From: Cognatundibacterium aquatile
GTDB taxonomy: Bacteria; Pseudomonadota; Gammaproteobacteria; Burkholderiales; Burkholderiaceae_D
Direction: 5' to 3'
Length of the DNA: 64,000 nt
NCBI RefSeq assembly: GCF_014699135.1
Contig: NZ_JACOFT010000002.1
Span: 124,001-188,000 of the forward strand
Shown: piece after piece, positions 40,068 through 48,960 of the stretch
Numbering within the stretch: the first letter of the stretch is position 1
Layout of the letters: the number at the start of each line of letters is the position of its first letter
Program-made: the position numbers and the translations under genes
Notes under the pieces: model-generated
Database searches by the model: none
The model's input: only the letters and a program-made list of their open reading frames with translations
Told to the model about the DNA's origin: nothing

Positions 40068-40859
40068 ATGAGCACAGCACGTACAGTTCAGCAATTATTC
40101 AATCTGAGTGGTAAAACCGCTCTGATCACAGGCGGTTCCCGTGGTCTGGGTTTGCAAATGGCGGAAGCGCTGGGTGAGCAGGGCGCCAGCATCGTTTTAT
40201 CTTCGCGCAAGCAATCCGATCTGGATGAAGCCGTTGCGCATTTGCAAAGCCGTGGTATTCAGGCCAGCGCCATCGCTGCAGATTTATCCAAAGAAGAAGC
40301 GGTGACGCCGCTGGTGGACGAAGCCTTAAAGCGTCTTGGGCATATCGATATTCTGATCAATAACGCTGGCGCCACCTGGGGTGCTCCGGCGGAAGATTAT
40401 CCGGTCGATGCCTGGGATAAAGTCATGAATCTGAATATCCGCAGCATCTTTTTACTGTCGCAAGCGGTCGGTAAACGTTCCATGATACCGCGCAAATCCG
40501 GGCGGATTATCAACGTCGCTTCGATTGCCGGTCTGGCAGGGAATGCACCGGGAACGATGCAGACGATTGCGTATAACACCTCGAAAGCCGCCGTGATCAA
40601 CTTCACCCGCACGCTGGCCGGTGAATGGGGCGCGCATGGCATCACCGTGAATGCGATTGCACCGGGATTTTTCCCATCCAAAATGACCAAGGGTTTGCTC
40701 GAACATCTGGGCGAAGAAAAAATCGCCAAAGAAGCGCCTTTGCAACGCATCGGTGATGACGAGGATCTGAAAGGGGTTGCCCTGTTGTTTGCTTCGGATG
40801 CCGGCAAACATATCACCGGACAGACGCTGGCGGTCGATGGCGGTGTGTCGGCGGTGTAA
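40068..40859 (+). CDS. Short-chain dehydrogenase/reductase (3-hydroxyacyl/3-oxoacyl-type)
   Basis: The 263-aa classical SDR has the cofactor motif TGGSRGLG (TGxxxGxG), NNAG (INNAGATWG), the catalytic Ser in VASIAG and Y-N-T-S-K. AADLSKEE, with R/S after the Gly motif (SRK at the end of beta-2), suggests NADP(H). Close in style to FabG-like and gluconate 5-dehydrogenase-like SDRs; in this cluster oxidation of a 3-hydroxyacyl-CoA is the likely role. GGAGACG stands 8 bases before the ATG; the thioesterase starts 3 bases after its stop. Confidence 0.88.
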   Translation: MSTARTVQQLFNLSGKTALITGGSRGLGLQMAEALGEQGASIVLSSRKQSDLDEAVAHLQSRGIQASAIAADLSKEEAVTPLVDEALKRLGHIDILINNAGATWGAPAEDYPVDAWDKVMNLNIRSIFLLSQAVGKRSMIPRKSGRIINVASIAGLAGNAPGTMQTIAYNTSKAAVINFTRTLAGEWGAHGITVNAIAPGFFPSKMTKGLLEHLGEEKIAKEAPLQRIGDDEDLKGVALLFASDAGKHITGQTLAVDGGVSAV

Positions 40860-40861
40860 GC

Positions 40862-41326
40862 ATGAACGGCGAAACTCCAACAGCGCAAGCATTACAGCAG
40901 CCGAGCCAGACCTTAAATCCTTTCCTGCATGATCTGGGGGTCGAATTTCTGGAAATGGAAGATGGTCACGCCAGGCTTTCGCTCGATCTGACGGAACGCC
41001 ACATGAACAGCTGGCAGATCACTCACGGCGGCGTCATCATGACGATGCTGGATGTGGTGATGGCCATGGCTGGGCGTTCGCTGCATGAAGATCTGAAAGG
41101 CGTCGTCACGGTAGAAATGAAAACCAGTTTTCTGCAGCCGGGCGGTGTCGCCGGCGGTCGTATCGAGGCACGTGGTAAAGCTTTTTATCAATCGACGACG
41201 ATGTGCTTTTGCGAGGGCGAAGTCTGGAATGGCGACAGGCTCGTTGCGAAGGCGATGGGAACTTTTAAATATCTGCGCCGCCTGAAGTCGGGTGAGAACA
41301 TGAAAAAGTTATACGGCAGTGACTAG
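40862..41326 (+). CDS. PaaI-type hotdog thioesterase
   Basis: The 154-aa protein has the hotdog motif pattern of PaaI/YdiI: N-P-F-L-H-D-L-G-V-E-F, H-M-N-S-W-Q-I-T-H-G-G-V-I-M-T-M-L-D and the following TVEMKTSFLQPG. These act on acyl-CoA or hydroxybenzoyl-CoA to release CoA. Two bases separate it from the SDR stop, so the two are co-translated. It may act to free CoA when acyl-CoA intermediates stall. Confidence 0.88.
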   Translation: MNGETPTAQALQQPSQTLNPFLHDLGVEFLEMEDGHARLSLDLTERHMNSWQITHGGVIMTMLDVVMAMAGRSLHEDLKGVVTVEMKTSFLQPGGVAGGRIEARGKAFYQSTTMCFCEGEVWNGDRLVAKAMGTFKYLRRLKSGENMKKLYGSD

Positions 41327-41404
41327 AAAGGTTTGAGCTGACGAATGTGGTAAGGAGTGACAGGACGAAGAAGCCTGAGCCGCGTGAACGTACTGACTCT
41401 CAGC

Positions 41405-41428
41405 AAAAACAAAAGTAAAAACAAAAGT
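41405..41428 (+). repeat. Tandem array, exact 12-bp unit twice plus partial third
   Basis: AAAAACAAAAGT at 41405-41416 and 41417-41428, then AAAAAGTAAAAG. It lies in the 152-base gap (41327-41478) between the thioesterase and the serine hydrolase genes; nothing else is visible there besides a GGAGAC ribosome-binding site. Confidence 0.8.
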
Positions 41429-41478
41429 AAAAAGTAAAAGCAGTGCTTGCAAGTCCAACTAAAAAAACAGGAGACAAC

Positions 41479-42783
41479 ATGCAGCAGACTTTCACCACCA
41501 CAGCGCTGGCAACGATACTTGGCGGACTCTGTATCAGCAGTGCCATCGCCCAGAGCAGCTTGCCCGACCCCGCTGCCACCGACCCGCAAAAGCTGGGCTG
41601 GATGCAGGGTTTTCCACCCGCGCCTGACAAGCTCGTTCAGTTTGCGAATGGCAGCAGCTATCAGTTCCCGCGCACCCGCTGGTCGTTCTCACATTCCCGT
41701 GAGCTGGGGCCCACCGCGAATGTCTGGCATGGTGCCGGGCATGCTGCAGTGTTGCCGCAGGCATTGCAGTCACTCGATGATCTGCGTTTCAAGGACGGTA
41801 AAAATACCGAAATCCGCTGGGCGGATATGCTCGCGAATACCTACACCGACAGTGTGCTGGCCATGCATAAAGGGAAGGTGATCTACGAAAAATATTTCGG
41901 TATCAGCAAACCTTATTTGCCGCATATTGCGATGTCTGTCACCAAATCTTTTGTTGGCACTTTAGCGGCCATGCTGGCAGCCGAAGGAAAAATTAATCCG
42001 GCTGATCCGGTGACGAAATATATCCCTGAGCTCAAGGACAGCGCGTATGCCGATGCAACGGTACGTCAGGTCATGGATATGACAATCGGTGTGCAGTATT
42101 CCGAAAATTACGCTGATCCGAAAGCTGAGATATGGGATTACGCGCGCGCCGGTGGTTTGCTGCCGACAGCACCCGGTTACAGCGGGCCTAAGAATTTTTA
42201 CGATTTCCTGACTAAACTGAAAAAAGAGGGCGAACACGATCAGGCTTTCGCCTATAAGACTGTGAACGCAGAAGTGCTGGCATGGATAGTACGGCGCGCG
42301 TCCGGCCAGTCTTTGTCTGATCTGATGTCGGAACGTCTGTGGCAGAAACTGGGTACCGAAAACGATGCCTATTTTGCGGTCGATAGTCTGGGCACGGAGC
42401 AGGGCGGCGGCGGTCTGAATCTGACCCTGCGCGATATGGCGCGTTTCGGTGAAATGATGCGTAACGGCGGTCAGTTTAACGGTCAGCAGATTATCCCGCA
42501 GGAAGTGGTGGCAGATATTCGCAAAGGCGGTGATCCGGCAAAGTTTGCTCAGGCAGGCTACAAAACGCTGCCCGGCTATTCGTATCGCAATATGTGGTGG
42601 GTAGGACATAACGCCCATCAGACCTTTGAAGCACGCGGCATTCATGGTCAGCGTATTTATATTGATCCGGTGGCTGAAATGGTCATCGTCAAATTTTCAT
42701 CCCATCCAGTCGCTGCGAATGGCGCGAGTGATCCTGTCACTTACCGTGCGTTTCAGGCGCTGGCTAATCATTTAATGAAGTGA
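41479..42783 (+). CDS. Exported serine hydrolase, class C beta-lactamase / 6-aminohexanoate-dimer hydrolase-like
   Basis: ATG 41479 has CAGGAGACAAC before it, which rules out the longer frame from 41443. The 434-aa product begins with a signal peptide (TTTALATILGGLCISSAIA) cleaved before Q-S-S. The S-x-x-K nucleophile motif is MSVTKSF, and a Y-x-x-x-N follows as YKTVN. The C-terminal WVGHNAHQTFEARGIHGQ occupies the HxG region (GIHGQ) of NylB-like esterases. It is likely a periplasmic esterase or amidase rather than a true beta-lactamase. It sits in the acyl-CoA cluster and could act on an ester substrate. Confidence 0.87.
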   Translation: MQQTFTTTALATILGGLCISSAIAQSSLPDPAATDPQKLGWMQGFPPAPDKLVQFANGSSYQFPRTRWSFSHSRELGPTANVWHGAGHAAVLPQALQSLDDLRFKDGKNTEIRWADMLANTYTDSVLAMHKGKVIYEKYFGISKPYLPHIAMSVTKSFVGTLAAMLAAEGKINPADPVTKYIPELKDSAYADATVRQVMDMTIGVQYSENYADPKAEIWDYARAGGLLPTAPGYSGPKNFYDFLTKLKKEGEHDQAFAYKTVNAEVLAWIVRRASGQSLSDLMSERLWQKLGTENDAYFAVDSLGTEQGGGGLNLTLRDMARFGEMMRNGGQFNGQQIIPQEVVADIRKGGDPAKFAQAGYKTLPGYSYRNMWWVGHNAHQTFEARGIHGQRIYIDPVAEMVIVKFSSHPVAANGASDPVTYRAFQALANHLMK

Positions 42784-42792
42784 GATTAATTT

Positions 42793-43794
42793 ATGTCTTC
42801 TACTTATCAACGTATCGTTTTAGCTTCCCGTCCACAGGGTAACGTCAAGGCAGACAATTTCCGTCTTGAGACCTTGCCTCTACCAGAAATCAAGGATGGC
42901 GAAGTCTTAATCCGCAATCATTTCTTATCGCTCGATCCGTATATGCGTGGTCGTATGGAAGAAGCGAAAAGCTACGCTGCACCACAGCCTTTAAATGAAA
43001 CCATGATAGGCGGCACGGTAGGCGAAATCATCGCCAGCAACAATCCGCGCTTCGCTGTTGGCGACAAAGTGCTGGGCATGTTGGGCTGGACTGAGGTGGC
43101 GGTATCCGACGGCGCATTGTTACGCAAACTCGATGCGGCGTCGCCGATTCCTTTATCGGCTTATCTTGGTGCTGTCGGTATGCCGGGCCTGACCGCGTGG
43201 TATGGCCTGACGCAAATCATGCAGCCGAAAGCCGGTGAAACTGTTGTCGTTTCAGCTGCCAGTGGCGCGGTTGGCAGTGTGGTCGGGCAGTTGGCGAAAC
43301 AAATGAGTTGCCGCGTGGTTGGCATTGCCGGTGGTGCCGAAAAATGTGCTTACGTTGTGAATGAGCTGGGGTTTGATGCTTGCGTGGATTATAAGGCCGG
43401 CAATCTGGACGCCGATCTGGCTGCTGCAACGCCGGATGGCATTGATGCCGTTTTTGAAAACGTGGGCGGCGAAGTATTTGATGCGAGTCTGGCGCGCATG
43501 AATCCGTTTGGCCGTATTGCGATGTGCGGCATGATTTCTGGCTACAACGGCGAGCCGATTGCTATTAAAAATGCGCGTGTATTTCTGACGATGCGACTGA
43601 CGATGCGCGGTTTCATTGTGTCGGAACACATGGATTTATGGCCGCAAGGTCTGAAAGAATTAGGGACGCTGGTGGCGACCGGAAAACTGAAATTCCGCGA
43701 GTCTATCGCTGAAGGTATTGCGCAAGCGCCGGACGCATTTATCGGCCTTCTGAAAGGACAGAATTTTGGTAAGCAGCTCGTTAAGCTGAACTGA
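42793..43794 (+). CDS. NADP-dependent medium-chain reductase (CurA/leukotriene B4 dehydrogenase-like)
   Basis: The 333-aa zinc-free MDR enzyme starts with a GroES-like domain (LPEIKDGEVLIRNHFLSLDP, in part; YMRGRMEEAKSY) and has the cofactor motif AASGAVGSVVGQLAK. VFENVGGEVFDASL follows. It reduces alkenal/enone double bonds in related families. It begins 9 bases after the hydrolase gene. No zinc-ligand Cys/His set was seen. Confidence 0.9.
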   Translation: MSSTYQRIVLASRPQGNVKADNFRLETLPLPEIKDGEVLIRNHFLSLDPYMRGRMEEAKSYAAPQPLNETMIGGTVGEIIASNNPRFAVGDKVLGMLGWTEVAVSDGALLRKLDAASPIPLSAYLGAVGMPGLTAWYGLTQIMQPKAGETVVVSAASGAVGSVVGQLAKQMSCRVVGIAGGAEKCAYVVNELGFDACVDYKAGNLDADLAAATPDGIDAVFENVGGEVFDASLARMNPFGRIAMCGMISGYNGEPIAIKNARVFLTMRLTMRGFIVSEHMDLWPQGLKELGTLVATGKLKFRESIAEGIAQAPDAFIGLLKGQNFGKQLVKLN

Positions 43795-43829
43795 AAAATA
43801 AACTCAAAAATAAACTCAAAAATAAATTC
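43794..43829 (+). repeat. Tandem array, 12-bp unit three times
   Basis: AAAAATAAACTC at 43794-43805, again at 43806-43817, and AAAAATAAATTC at 43818-43829 (one change). The first base is the last base of the reductase stop codon. Confidence 0.85.
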
Positions 43830-43888
43830 AACAACTGTGTGATCAGGGAGTGATATCCCATTTTCATTCGTAAAAATCAGGAGACAAA

Positions 43889-44788
43889 ATGAAAGTATTT
43901 AAAGACAGAGTGGCCGTCATTACAGGTGCAGCCAGCGGTTTTGGTCATGAATTTGCATTGATCGGTGCCCGTCTGGGCATGAAGCTGGTGCTGGCGGATG
44001 TGCAGCAAGATGCATTGGATAAGACTAAGGCTGAACTGGAACAGCTTGGTGCGCAAGTGATTGCGTTGCGTTGCGATGTCCGTCATGCCGAACAGGTGCA
44101 GGCGCTGGCGGATGCCGCGATGGAAAAATTCGGTGCAGTTCACCTGGTCTTTAATAATGCCGGTGTTGGTTCCGGTGGTCTGGTCTGGGAAAATACCCAG
44201 GCTGACTGGGAATGGGTATTGGGCGTGAATTTGTGGGGCGTGATCCATGGCGTTCGCATCTTTACCAATCTGATGCTGGAGTGTGCAAAAAAAGATCCGG
44301 AATACCAAGGTCATATCGTGAATACCGCATCAATGGCCGGGATGCTGAACGCGCCGACGATGGCTGTCTACAACGTTTCCAAACATGCAGTTGTCTCGTT
44401 GACTGAATCTCTGTATCAGGATCTGAAGCTGGTTGCAGCACCGATCGGCGCTTCAGTGTTGTGCCCTTATTTTGTACCGACCGGCATTTCACAATCGCAC
44501 AGAAATCGTCCGGAAGATGTGCCTGGCGCAGCGCCAACGGCCAGTCAGCGTGCCGCGCAGGCGATGTCGGATAAAGCGGTCAGTTCCGGCAAAGTGACTG
44601 CGCAAGAAGTCGCGGAAAATACGTTTAAAGCGATCAGCGATGAACAGTTTTACGTGTTCTCGCATCCGGGTGCCTTGAGTAATGTACAGGAACGCATGGA
44701 AGATATCGTCTTGCAACGTAATCCGGGTGACCCATACAAGGCGGCACCGCATATCCGCGATATGCTCAGAGAAAAACTGAAGGTATAA
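43889..44788 (+). CDS. SDR-family oxidoreductase
   Basis: The 299-aa enzyme has TGAASGFGHEFALIG (TGxxxGxG), NNAGVGSGG, catalytic Ser in TASMAGM, and Y-N-V-S-K-H-A-V. The C-terminal part (DIVLQRNPGDPYKAAPHIRD, in part) is longer than classical SDRs and resembles the family annotated with acyl/steroid substrates in Burkholderiales. D-V at the end of beta-2 (LADVQQ) suggests NAD(H). CAGGAGACAAA precedes the ATG. Substrate unknown. Confidence 0.86.
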   Translation: MKVFKDRVAVITGAASGFGHEFALIGARLGMKLVLADVQQDALDKTKAELEQLGAQVIALRCDVRHAEQVQALADAAMEKFGAVHLVFNNAGVGSGGLVWENTQADWEWVLGVNLWGVIHGVRIFTNLMLECAKKDPEYQGHIVNTASMAGMLNAPTMAVYNVSKHAVVSLTESLYQDLKLVAAPIGASVLCPYFVPTGISQSHRNRPEDVPGAAPTASQRAAQAMSDKAVSSGKVTAQEVAENTFKAISDEQFYVFSHPGALSNVQERMEDIVLQRNPGDPYKAAPHIRDMLREKLKV

Positions 44789-44889
44789 ATCAATAAAAAA
44801 ATGAGTCAGGAAAAGTCGCTGTGAGCACGAAGAGCGCAGACTCAGGTGCTGACCGCGACGCTCTTATTTACCGATGATCCGGAGACACG

Positions 44890-45786
44890 ATGACCGCAAC
44901 GATAAAGGGAAATCAATTTGCCACTTTAGATAATGGTACCCGCCTGCATTACGCCAGCGCTGGCGAGCAGGGGCAGCCGCTGATCTTATTTGTCCATGGC
45001 TTTCCTGAATTCTGGTATGAATGGGCTGCGCAGTTACCCGAATTTGGTCGTGATTATTTTGCAGTCGCACCAGATTTGCGAGGATTTAATTTATCCGATA
45101 TGCCTGCCGATCTGAGTGCCTACAAAGCAAAACATATTGTCGATGATTTGCGTTTACTGATTCAGCATCTGGGCTATCAGAAAGCCATTGTTGTCGCGCA
45201 TGACTGGGGCGGTGCTGTCAGTTGGAATATGGCCATCGCTTTACCTGCGATGATAGAAAAACTGATTATCATTAATTCTCCGCATCCTTATCTGTTTATG
45301 CAGGCACTGGCGAACGATCCTGCACAAAAGTCCGCCAGCGAATACATGAACTGGCTGCGCGCAACCGATTCTGAAACCGCGCTGGCAAAAGATGATTTCG
45401 CCTTGATGGATGGATTTTTTAACGGTATGGGCCAGTCGCAGGCGACGTGGTTTGACCAGGCAATCCGCGGTCGGTATCACGATTGCTGGCGCAAGGGATT
45501 GTCAGGCGGAGTAAATTATTATCGTGCCTCGCCGCTGCACCCACCCACCGCTGAAAATCAGGGGCCTTTGCAATTACATCTGAATCCGGATGATTTTAAA
45601 GTGAATGTGCCAACCCGCATCATTTGGGGCGAGAACGATAAAGCCTTGCCGAAAACTCTTTTGAATGGCATCGAAGATTTCGTTGCCGATGTTCGTGTTG
45701 AACGCATCGCTGAAGGTTCGCATTGGATTATTCATGAGCAGCCTGAACGCATCAATCAACTGATACGGCAGTTTCTTGCAGAATGA
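44890..45786 (+). CDS. Alpha/beta hydrolase, epoxide-hydrolase/haloalkane-dehalogenase-like
   Basis: The 298-aa protein has the oxyanion motif VHGFPEFWYEW (HGxP), the nucleophile Asp in VAHDWGGAVSW, acid in IWGENDKAL and His in EGSHWIIHEQPE. The Asp nucleophile and HGFPE motif match soluble epoxide hydrolases and related dehalogenases. CCGGAGACACG is its ribosome-binding site. It closes the run of same-strand catabolic genes; it could open an epoxide or halide intermediate, but this is inferred. Confidence 0.88.
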   Translation: MTATIKGNQFATLDNGTRLHYASAGEQGQPLILFVHGFPEFWYEWAAQLPEFGRDYFAVAPDLRGFNLSDMPADLSAYKAKHIVDDLRLLIQHLGYQKAIVVAHDWGGAVSWNMAIALPAMIEKLIIINSPHPYLFMQALANDPAQKSASEYMNWLRATDSETALAKDDFALMDGFFNGMGQSQATWFDQAIRGRYHDCWRKGLSGGVNYYRASPLHPPTAENQGPLQLHLNPDDFKVNVPTRIIWGENDKALPKTLLNGIEDFVADVRVERIAEGSHWIIHEQPERINQLIRQFLAE

Positions 45787-45857
45787 GTGTGTACATCCGC
45801 GACATCAGCGGATGCACAACAACGATACACCGTAGTGATTTTTAACAGAGATTTATC

Positions 45858-46292
45858 ATGGCAAGATCCGATTTCGCTTTTTTTCATGCCTTACGAGTGC
45901 GCTGGTCGGAAGTCGATATGCAGGGGATTGTTTTTAATGGGCATTACCTGACTTATTTCGATGTCGCCTTCACCGAATACTGGCGCGCCACAGGTTTGCC
46001 CAGCGCAATCATGCAGGCCAAAGAAGGCAAAGAATTGTTTGCCCGCAAGGCCGGCATAGAATATCTGGCATCTGCCAGGTTTGATGATGTGCTGGATATA
46101 GGCGTGCGCTGTCAGACGATAGGTCGCTCGTCCATACAGTTTTTGATTGAAATTTTTCGGGGTGAAGAACATCTGATATCGGGTGAATTAACTTATGTGT
46201 ACGCCGATACCACACTGCGCAAGGGAGTTGCATTTCCGGCAGATTGGCGTGCGATAATCACCAGCTTTGAAAAATTGAAACCAGTAGAGTGA
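45858..46292 (+). CDS. Acyl-CoA thioesterase, 4-HBT/FadM-YbgC type
   Basis: The 144-aa hotdog protein has the 4-hydroxybenzoyl-CoA thioesterase pattern RVRWSEVDMQGIVFNGHYLTYFD, read in parts: WSEVDMQGIVFN with the catalytic Asp and HYLTYF. IGRSSIQFLIEIF is the central helix/strand. It is the second thioesterase in the cluster. It starts 71 bases after the hydrolase with AGAG upstream, and the next gene follows after 6 bases. Confidence 0.88.
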   Translation: MARSDFAFFHALRVRWSEVDMQGIVFNGHYLTYFDVAFTEYWRATGLPSAIMQAKEGKELFARKAGIEYLASARFDDVLDIGVRCQTIGRSSIQFLIEIFRGEEHLISGELTYVYADTTLRKGVAFPADWRAIITSFEKLKPVE

Positions 46293-46298
46293 CTTGTT

Positions 46299-46727
46299 AT
46301 GATGACTCCCGCACGCATTGTTTTAGGTGATTGGACTACCTTGCAAAAAGACGCACAGGCCGTGCGTTATTCTGTTTTTGTGATTGAGCAGCATATTCCT
46401 GTTGAGTTGGAATGGGATGTGATGGATGCCCAGTGTCTGCATGCTGTTGCTTACGATGAAGAGAATCAGGCGATAGGCACAGGCCGTTTGCTGCCTGACG
46501 GTCATATTGGTCGTATGGCTGTATTGGAGTCCGCCCGCAATTCCGGTGTCGGTGCGCAGATACTGCGTATCCTGATGGAGCAGGCAAAACTGCGCGGAGA
46601 TACCGGCGTGCGACTGAATGCACAACAGACAGCTGAAAATTTCTATGTGAAAGAAGGATTTTCACGCGATGGCGAGATCTTTATGGAAGCCGGTATTCCG
46701 CACGTATCTATGTCTCACCCTTTGTGA
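46299..46727 (+). CDS. GNAT-family N-acetyltransferase (ElaA-like)
   Basis: The 142-aa protein shows the acetyl-CoA-binding pattern IGRMAVLESARNSGVGAQIL (R/Q-x-x-G-x-G/A) and the C-terminal N-A-Q-Q-T-A-E-N-F-Y-V-K-E-G-F. RYSVFVIEQHIPVELEWD at the N-terminus is typical of the ElaA/YjdJ-like group. Two adjacent ATG codons (46299, 46302) are possible. Substrate unknown. A terminator follows about 90 bases downstream. Confidence 0.88.
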   Translation: MMTPARIVLGDWTTLQKDAQAVRYSVFVIEQHIPVELEWDVMDAQCLHAVAYDEENQAIGTGRLLPDGHIGRMAVLESARNSGVGAQILRILMEQAKLRGDTGVRLNAQQTAENFYVKEGFSRDGEIFMEAGIPHVSMSHPL

Positions 46728-46816
46728 ACCGAAGAGATAGCGAATTGAGGATTGAAAAATTCCTTGTCTGATCTGATAGAAAACACCTCTTTGTAGCAGT
46801 CCCTGGCTGCATCCTT

Positions 46817-46850
46817 AAAAGCGCATTGTTTATACGGTGCGCTTTTTTAT
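46817..46850 (+). terminator. Rho-independent terminator after the GNAT gene
   Basis: AAAAGCGCA (46817-46825) pairs with TGCGCTTTT (46838-46846), followed by TTAT. It ends the catabolic cluster. Confidence 0.82.
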
Positions 46851-47128
46851 TTGTATGACGTTCACTTTGCAAATCTGATGCAGGACGGAGACATCATCCT
46901 GGCAAAAATATTTTCGTGCGACGTATTTTCATATTTAAATTGACAAATATTAATATGTTATTAAATATGGTATTAGATTTACAAGTATTAATAAATTACA
47001 TTAATGTATATAGAAAGCAGATGACAGCAGACTACAGCAGACGATTAAAAAACGATTCAGATAGTGAGCTACACCGTACCAGACATTGAGTATTTCAGTA
47101 TTCATTTCATTACCGGGAGACACAAATC
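46851..47128 (+). promoter_or_regulatory. AT-rich promoter region of the chemoreceptor gene
   Basis: TTGACA (46940-46945) is a perfect -35. TAAATA (46962-46967) follows at 16 bases and TATGGT (46966-46971) at 20. The region 46930-47010 is nearly all A/T. GCAGA-type repeats occur at 47018-47042. I do not see a flagellar (sigma-28) promoter. GGGAGACACAAATC leads to the ATG. Confidence 0.45.
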
Positions 47129-48874
47129 ATGAGAATTGAAGACACCAAGGTATCAAGTCGCTTAACCGCCGGATTTGGTCTGGTATTGAGTTGTTTGTTA
47201 ATCGTGCTCGTGTTGGGGATCAGCTATCTGCATCAGATGAATAAGCGGATGGAACAAATCGTTCACTTTAACGATGAGGAAATACGGTTGGCGCAGAGTA
47301 TGTATCTGACGGTTACTGAGAGAGCATTGGCGTTGCGGAATTTGTTATTGCTGACTGAACAAAAAGAGATACAGATAGAAGTTGATCGTATTACTGCCCA
47401 GAATAAAAAATACCATGAGGCCGAGGATAAATTAGAGCAACTCATGAAGCGGGATAGCGAGACGAATGACGCACAACTTAGTTCATTAAATAAAATCCGC
47501 GAACAGGCAAAATTATCTGAGCCTTTCATCGCTAAAAGTCTGCAATTAATTCAGCAAGGTAATAAAGATGATTCTTATAAGCTTCTGCGCTATGAATATC
47601 GTCCGGTACAAAAGAAATGGTGGGAACTGATCAATGATTTTGTCGTAGATCAGGAAAAGGAGAATAAAGAAGCAGTCATTAAAGCAGAAGCAGATTATCG
47701 TGACGCACGAAAAATGCTGATCATATTGGGACTGTTGGCGATCCTGGTTGGTGTGCTCGCTTCGTGGCTGATTATCCGTAGCCTGCTGAGGCAATTAGGT
47801 GGCGAGCCACGTTATGCGGTAAAAATTGCAGAAAAAATTGCCGCAGGGGATCTGAGTGTCGATATCCAACTGGCCGCAGGCGATGAGCATAGTCTTATGC
47901 ACGCAATGCGCGTCATGCGTGATGGTCTGGCTGATATTGTCGGTATGGTGCGCGCCGGTACTGAAACGATAGCGTCAGCTTCAAAGCAGATCGCGTCAGG
48001 AAATCTGGATTTGTCTTCCCGTTCAGAACAACAGGCCAGCTCGCTGGAAGAAACCGCCTCTTCAATGGAAGAGCTGACGTCAACCGTGAAGCAGAACACC
48101 GATAGTGCGCGTCAGGCAAATCAACTTGCGGTGTCCGCTTCAGATGTTGCGGTTAAAGGCGGTACCGTTGTTGCCGAGGTCGTTCAGACGATGGGCTCGA
48201 TCAACGAATCATCTCGTAAGATTGTCGACATCATCGGGGTGATTGATAGTATTGCTTTTCAGACCAACATCCTTGCACTGAACGCTGCGGTTGAGGCGGC
48301 TCGCGCAGGTGAGCAGGGGCGTGGTTTTGCCGTGGTTGCTACGGAGGTGAGAAGTCTTGCTCAGCGTTCTGCTGAAGCTGCCAGAGAGATTAAAAAGTTG
48401 ATTGATGATTCGGTCAGTAAGGTGGAAATTGGTGCGAAATTGGTTGATCAGGCGGGATCGACCATGGTCGAAATTGTCAATAGTATTCAGCGCGTGACCA
48501 GCATAATGAGTGAAATCATGATGGCGACGCAAGAGCAAACCGCAGGCATCGAACAAATCAATGAGGCAATCGTTCAGATGGATGATGTGACGCAGCAAAA
48601 TGCTGCATTGGTGGAGCAAGCTGCAGCTTCAGCGTCGGCGTTGCAGAATGAGGCGGATCATCTCAGCCAGCTTGTCAGTACATTTCAGCTCGCTAATATG
48701 ACAGCGATCCCGCTTGCGGGCACTGAACCCGTCACAAAGCGTGTAACAACGACTTTGCCTGGTAAAAAAGCTGCTGTGGTGAGGGCGCAGACCTCAAGTA
48801 TTAAAAGACTCAGGCAGGTGAATGATACTGCTCCTGAGAAAAAAGCGGCATCAGATGCCTGGGAAGAGTTTTGA
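47129..48874 (+). CDS. Methyl-accepting chemotaxis protein with 4-helix-bundle sensor
   Basis: The 581-aa receptor has TM1 at about 13-33 ([17 protein letters not shown]), a periplasmic four-helix-bundle-type sensor of about 160 residues, TM2 at about 197-217 ([20 protein letters not shown]), a HAMP region, and the signalling domain with hairpin tip [29 protein letters not shown], read in parts. The C-terminus is DAWEEF, which fits the xWxxF pentapeptide that tethers CheR/CheB. It stands alone and ends at a bidirectional terminator. Its ligand is unknown. Confidence 0.94.
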   Translation: MRIEDTKVSSRLTAGFGLVLSCLLIVLVLGISYLHQMNKRMEQIVHFNDEEIRLAQSMYLTVTERALALRNLLLLTEQKEIQIEVDRITAQNKKYHEAEDKLEQLMKRDSETNDAQLSSLNKIREQAKLSEPFIAKSLQLIQQGNKDDSYKLLRYEYRPVQKKWWELINDFVVDQEKENKEAVIKAEADYRDARKMLIILGLLAILVGVLASWLIIRSLLRQLGGEPRYAVKIAEKIAAGDLSVDIQLAAGDEHSLMHAMRVMRDGLADIVGMVRAGTETIASASKQIASGNLDLSSRSEQQASSLEETASSMEELTSTVKQNTDSARQANQLAVSASDVAVKGGTVVAEVVQTMGSINESSRKIVDIIGVIDSIAFQTNILALNAAVEAARAGEQGRGFAVVATEVRSLAQRSAEAAREIKKLIDDSVSKVEIGAKLVDQAGSTMVEIVNSIQRVTSIMSEIMMATQEQTAGIEQINEAIVQMDDVTQQNAALVEQAAASASALQNEADHLSQLVSTFQLANMTAIPLAGTEPVTKRVTTTLPGKKAAVVRAQTSSIKRLRQVNDTAPEKKAASDAWEEF

Positions 48875-48923
48875 TGGTCGGGAGTCAGTTGAGAATCAGT
48901 TGATTATGAATTGAAATAGATGT

Positions 48924-48960
48924 CTGAAAAAAGGGAGAGGGTATTCTCCCTTTTTTTCAG
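48924..48960. terminator. Bidirectional terminator between the chemoreceptor and lysE-type genes
   Basis: CTGAAAAAAGGGAGA (48924-48938) pairs with TCTCCCTTTTTTTCAG (48945-48960), with one extra T in the right arm. The stop codon of the minus-strand exporter (48957-48959) is part of the right arm. Confidence 0.85.

Noticed and set aside
43794-43829. CRISPR-like repeats
   Set aside because: 12-base head-to-tail copies with no spacers and no cas genes.
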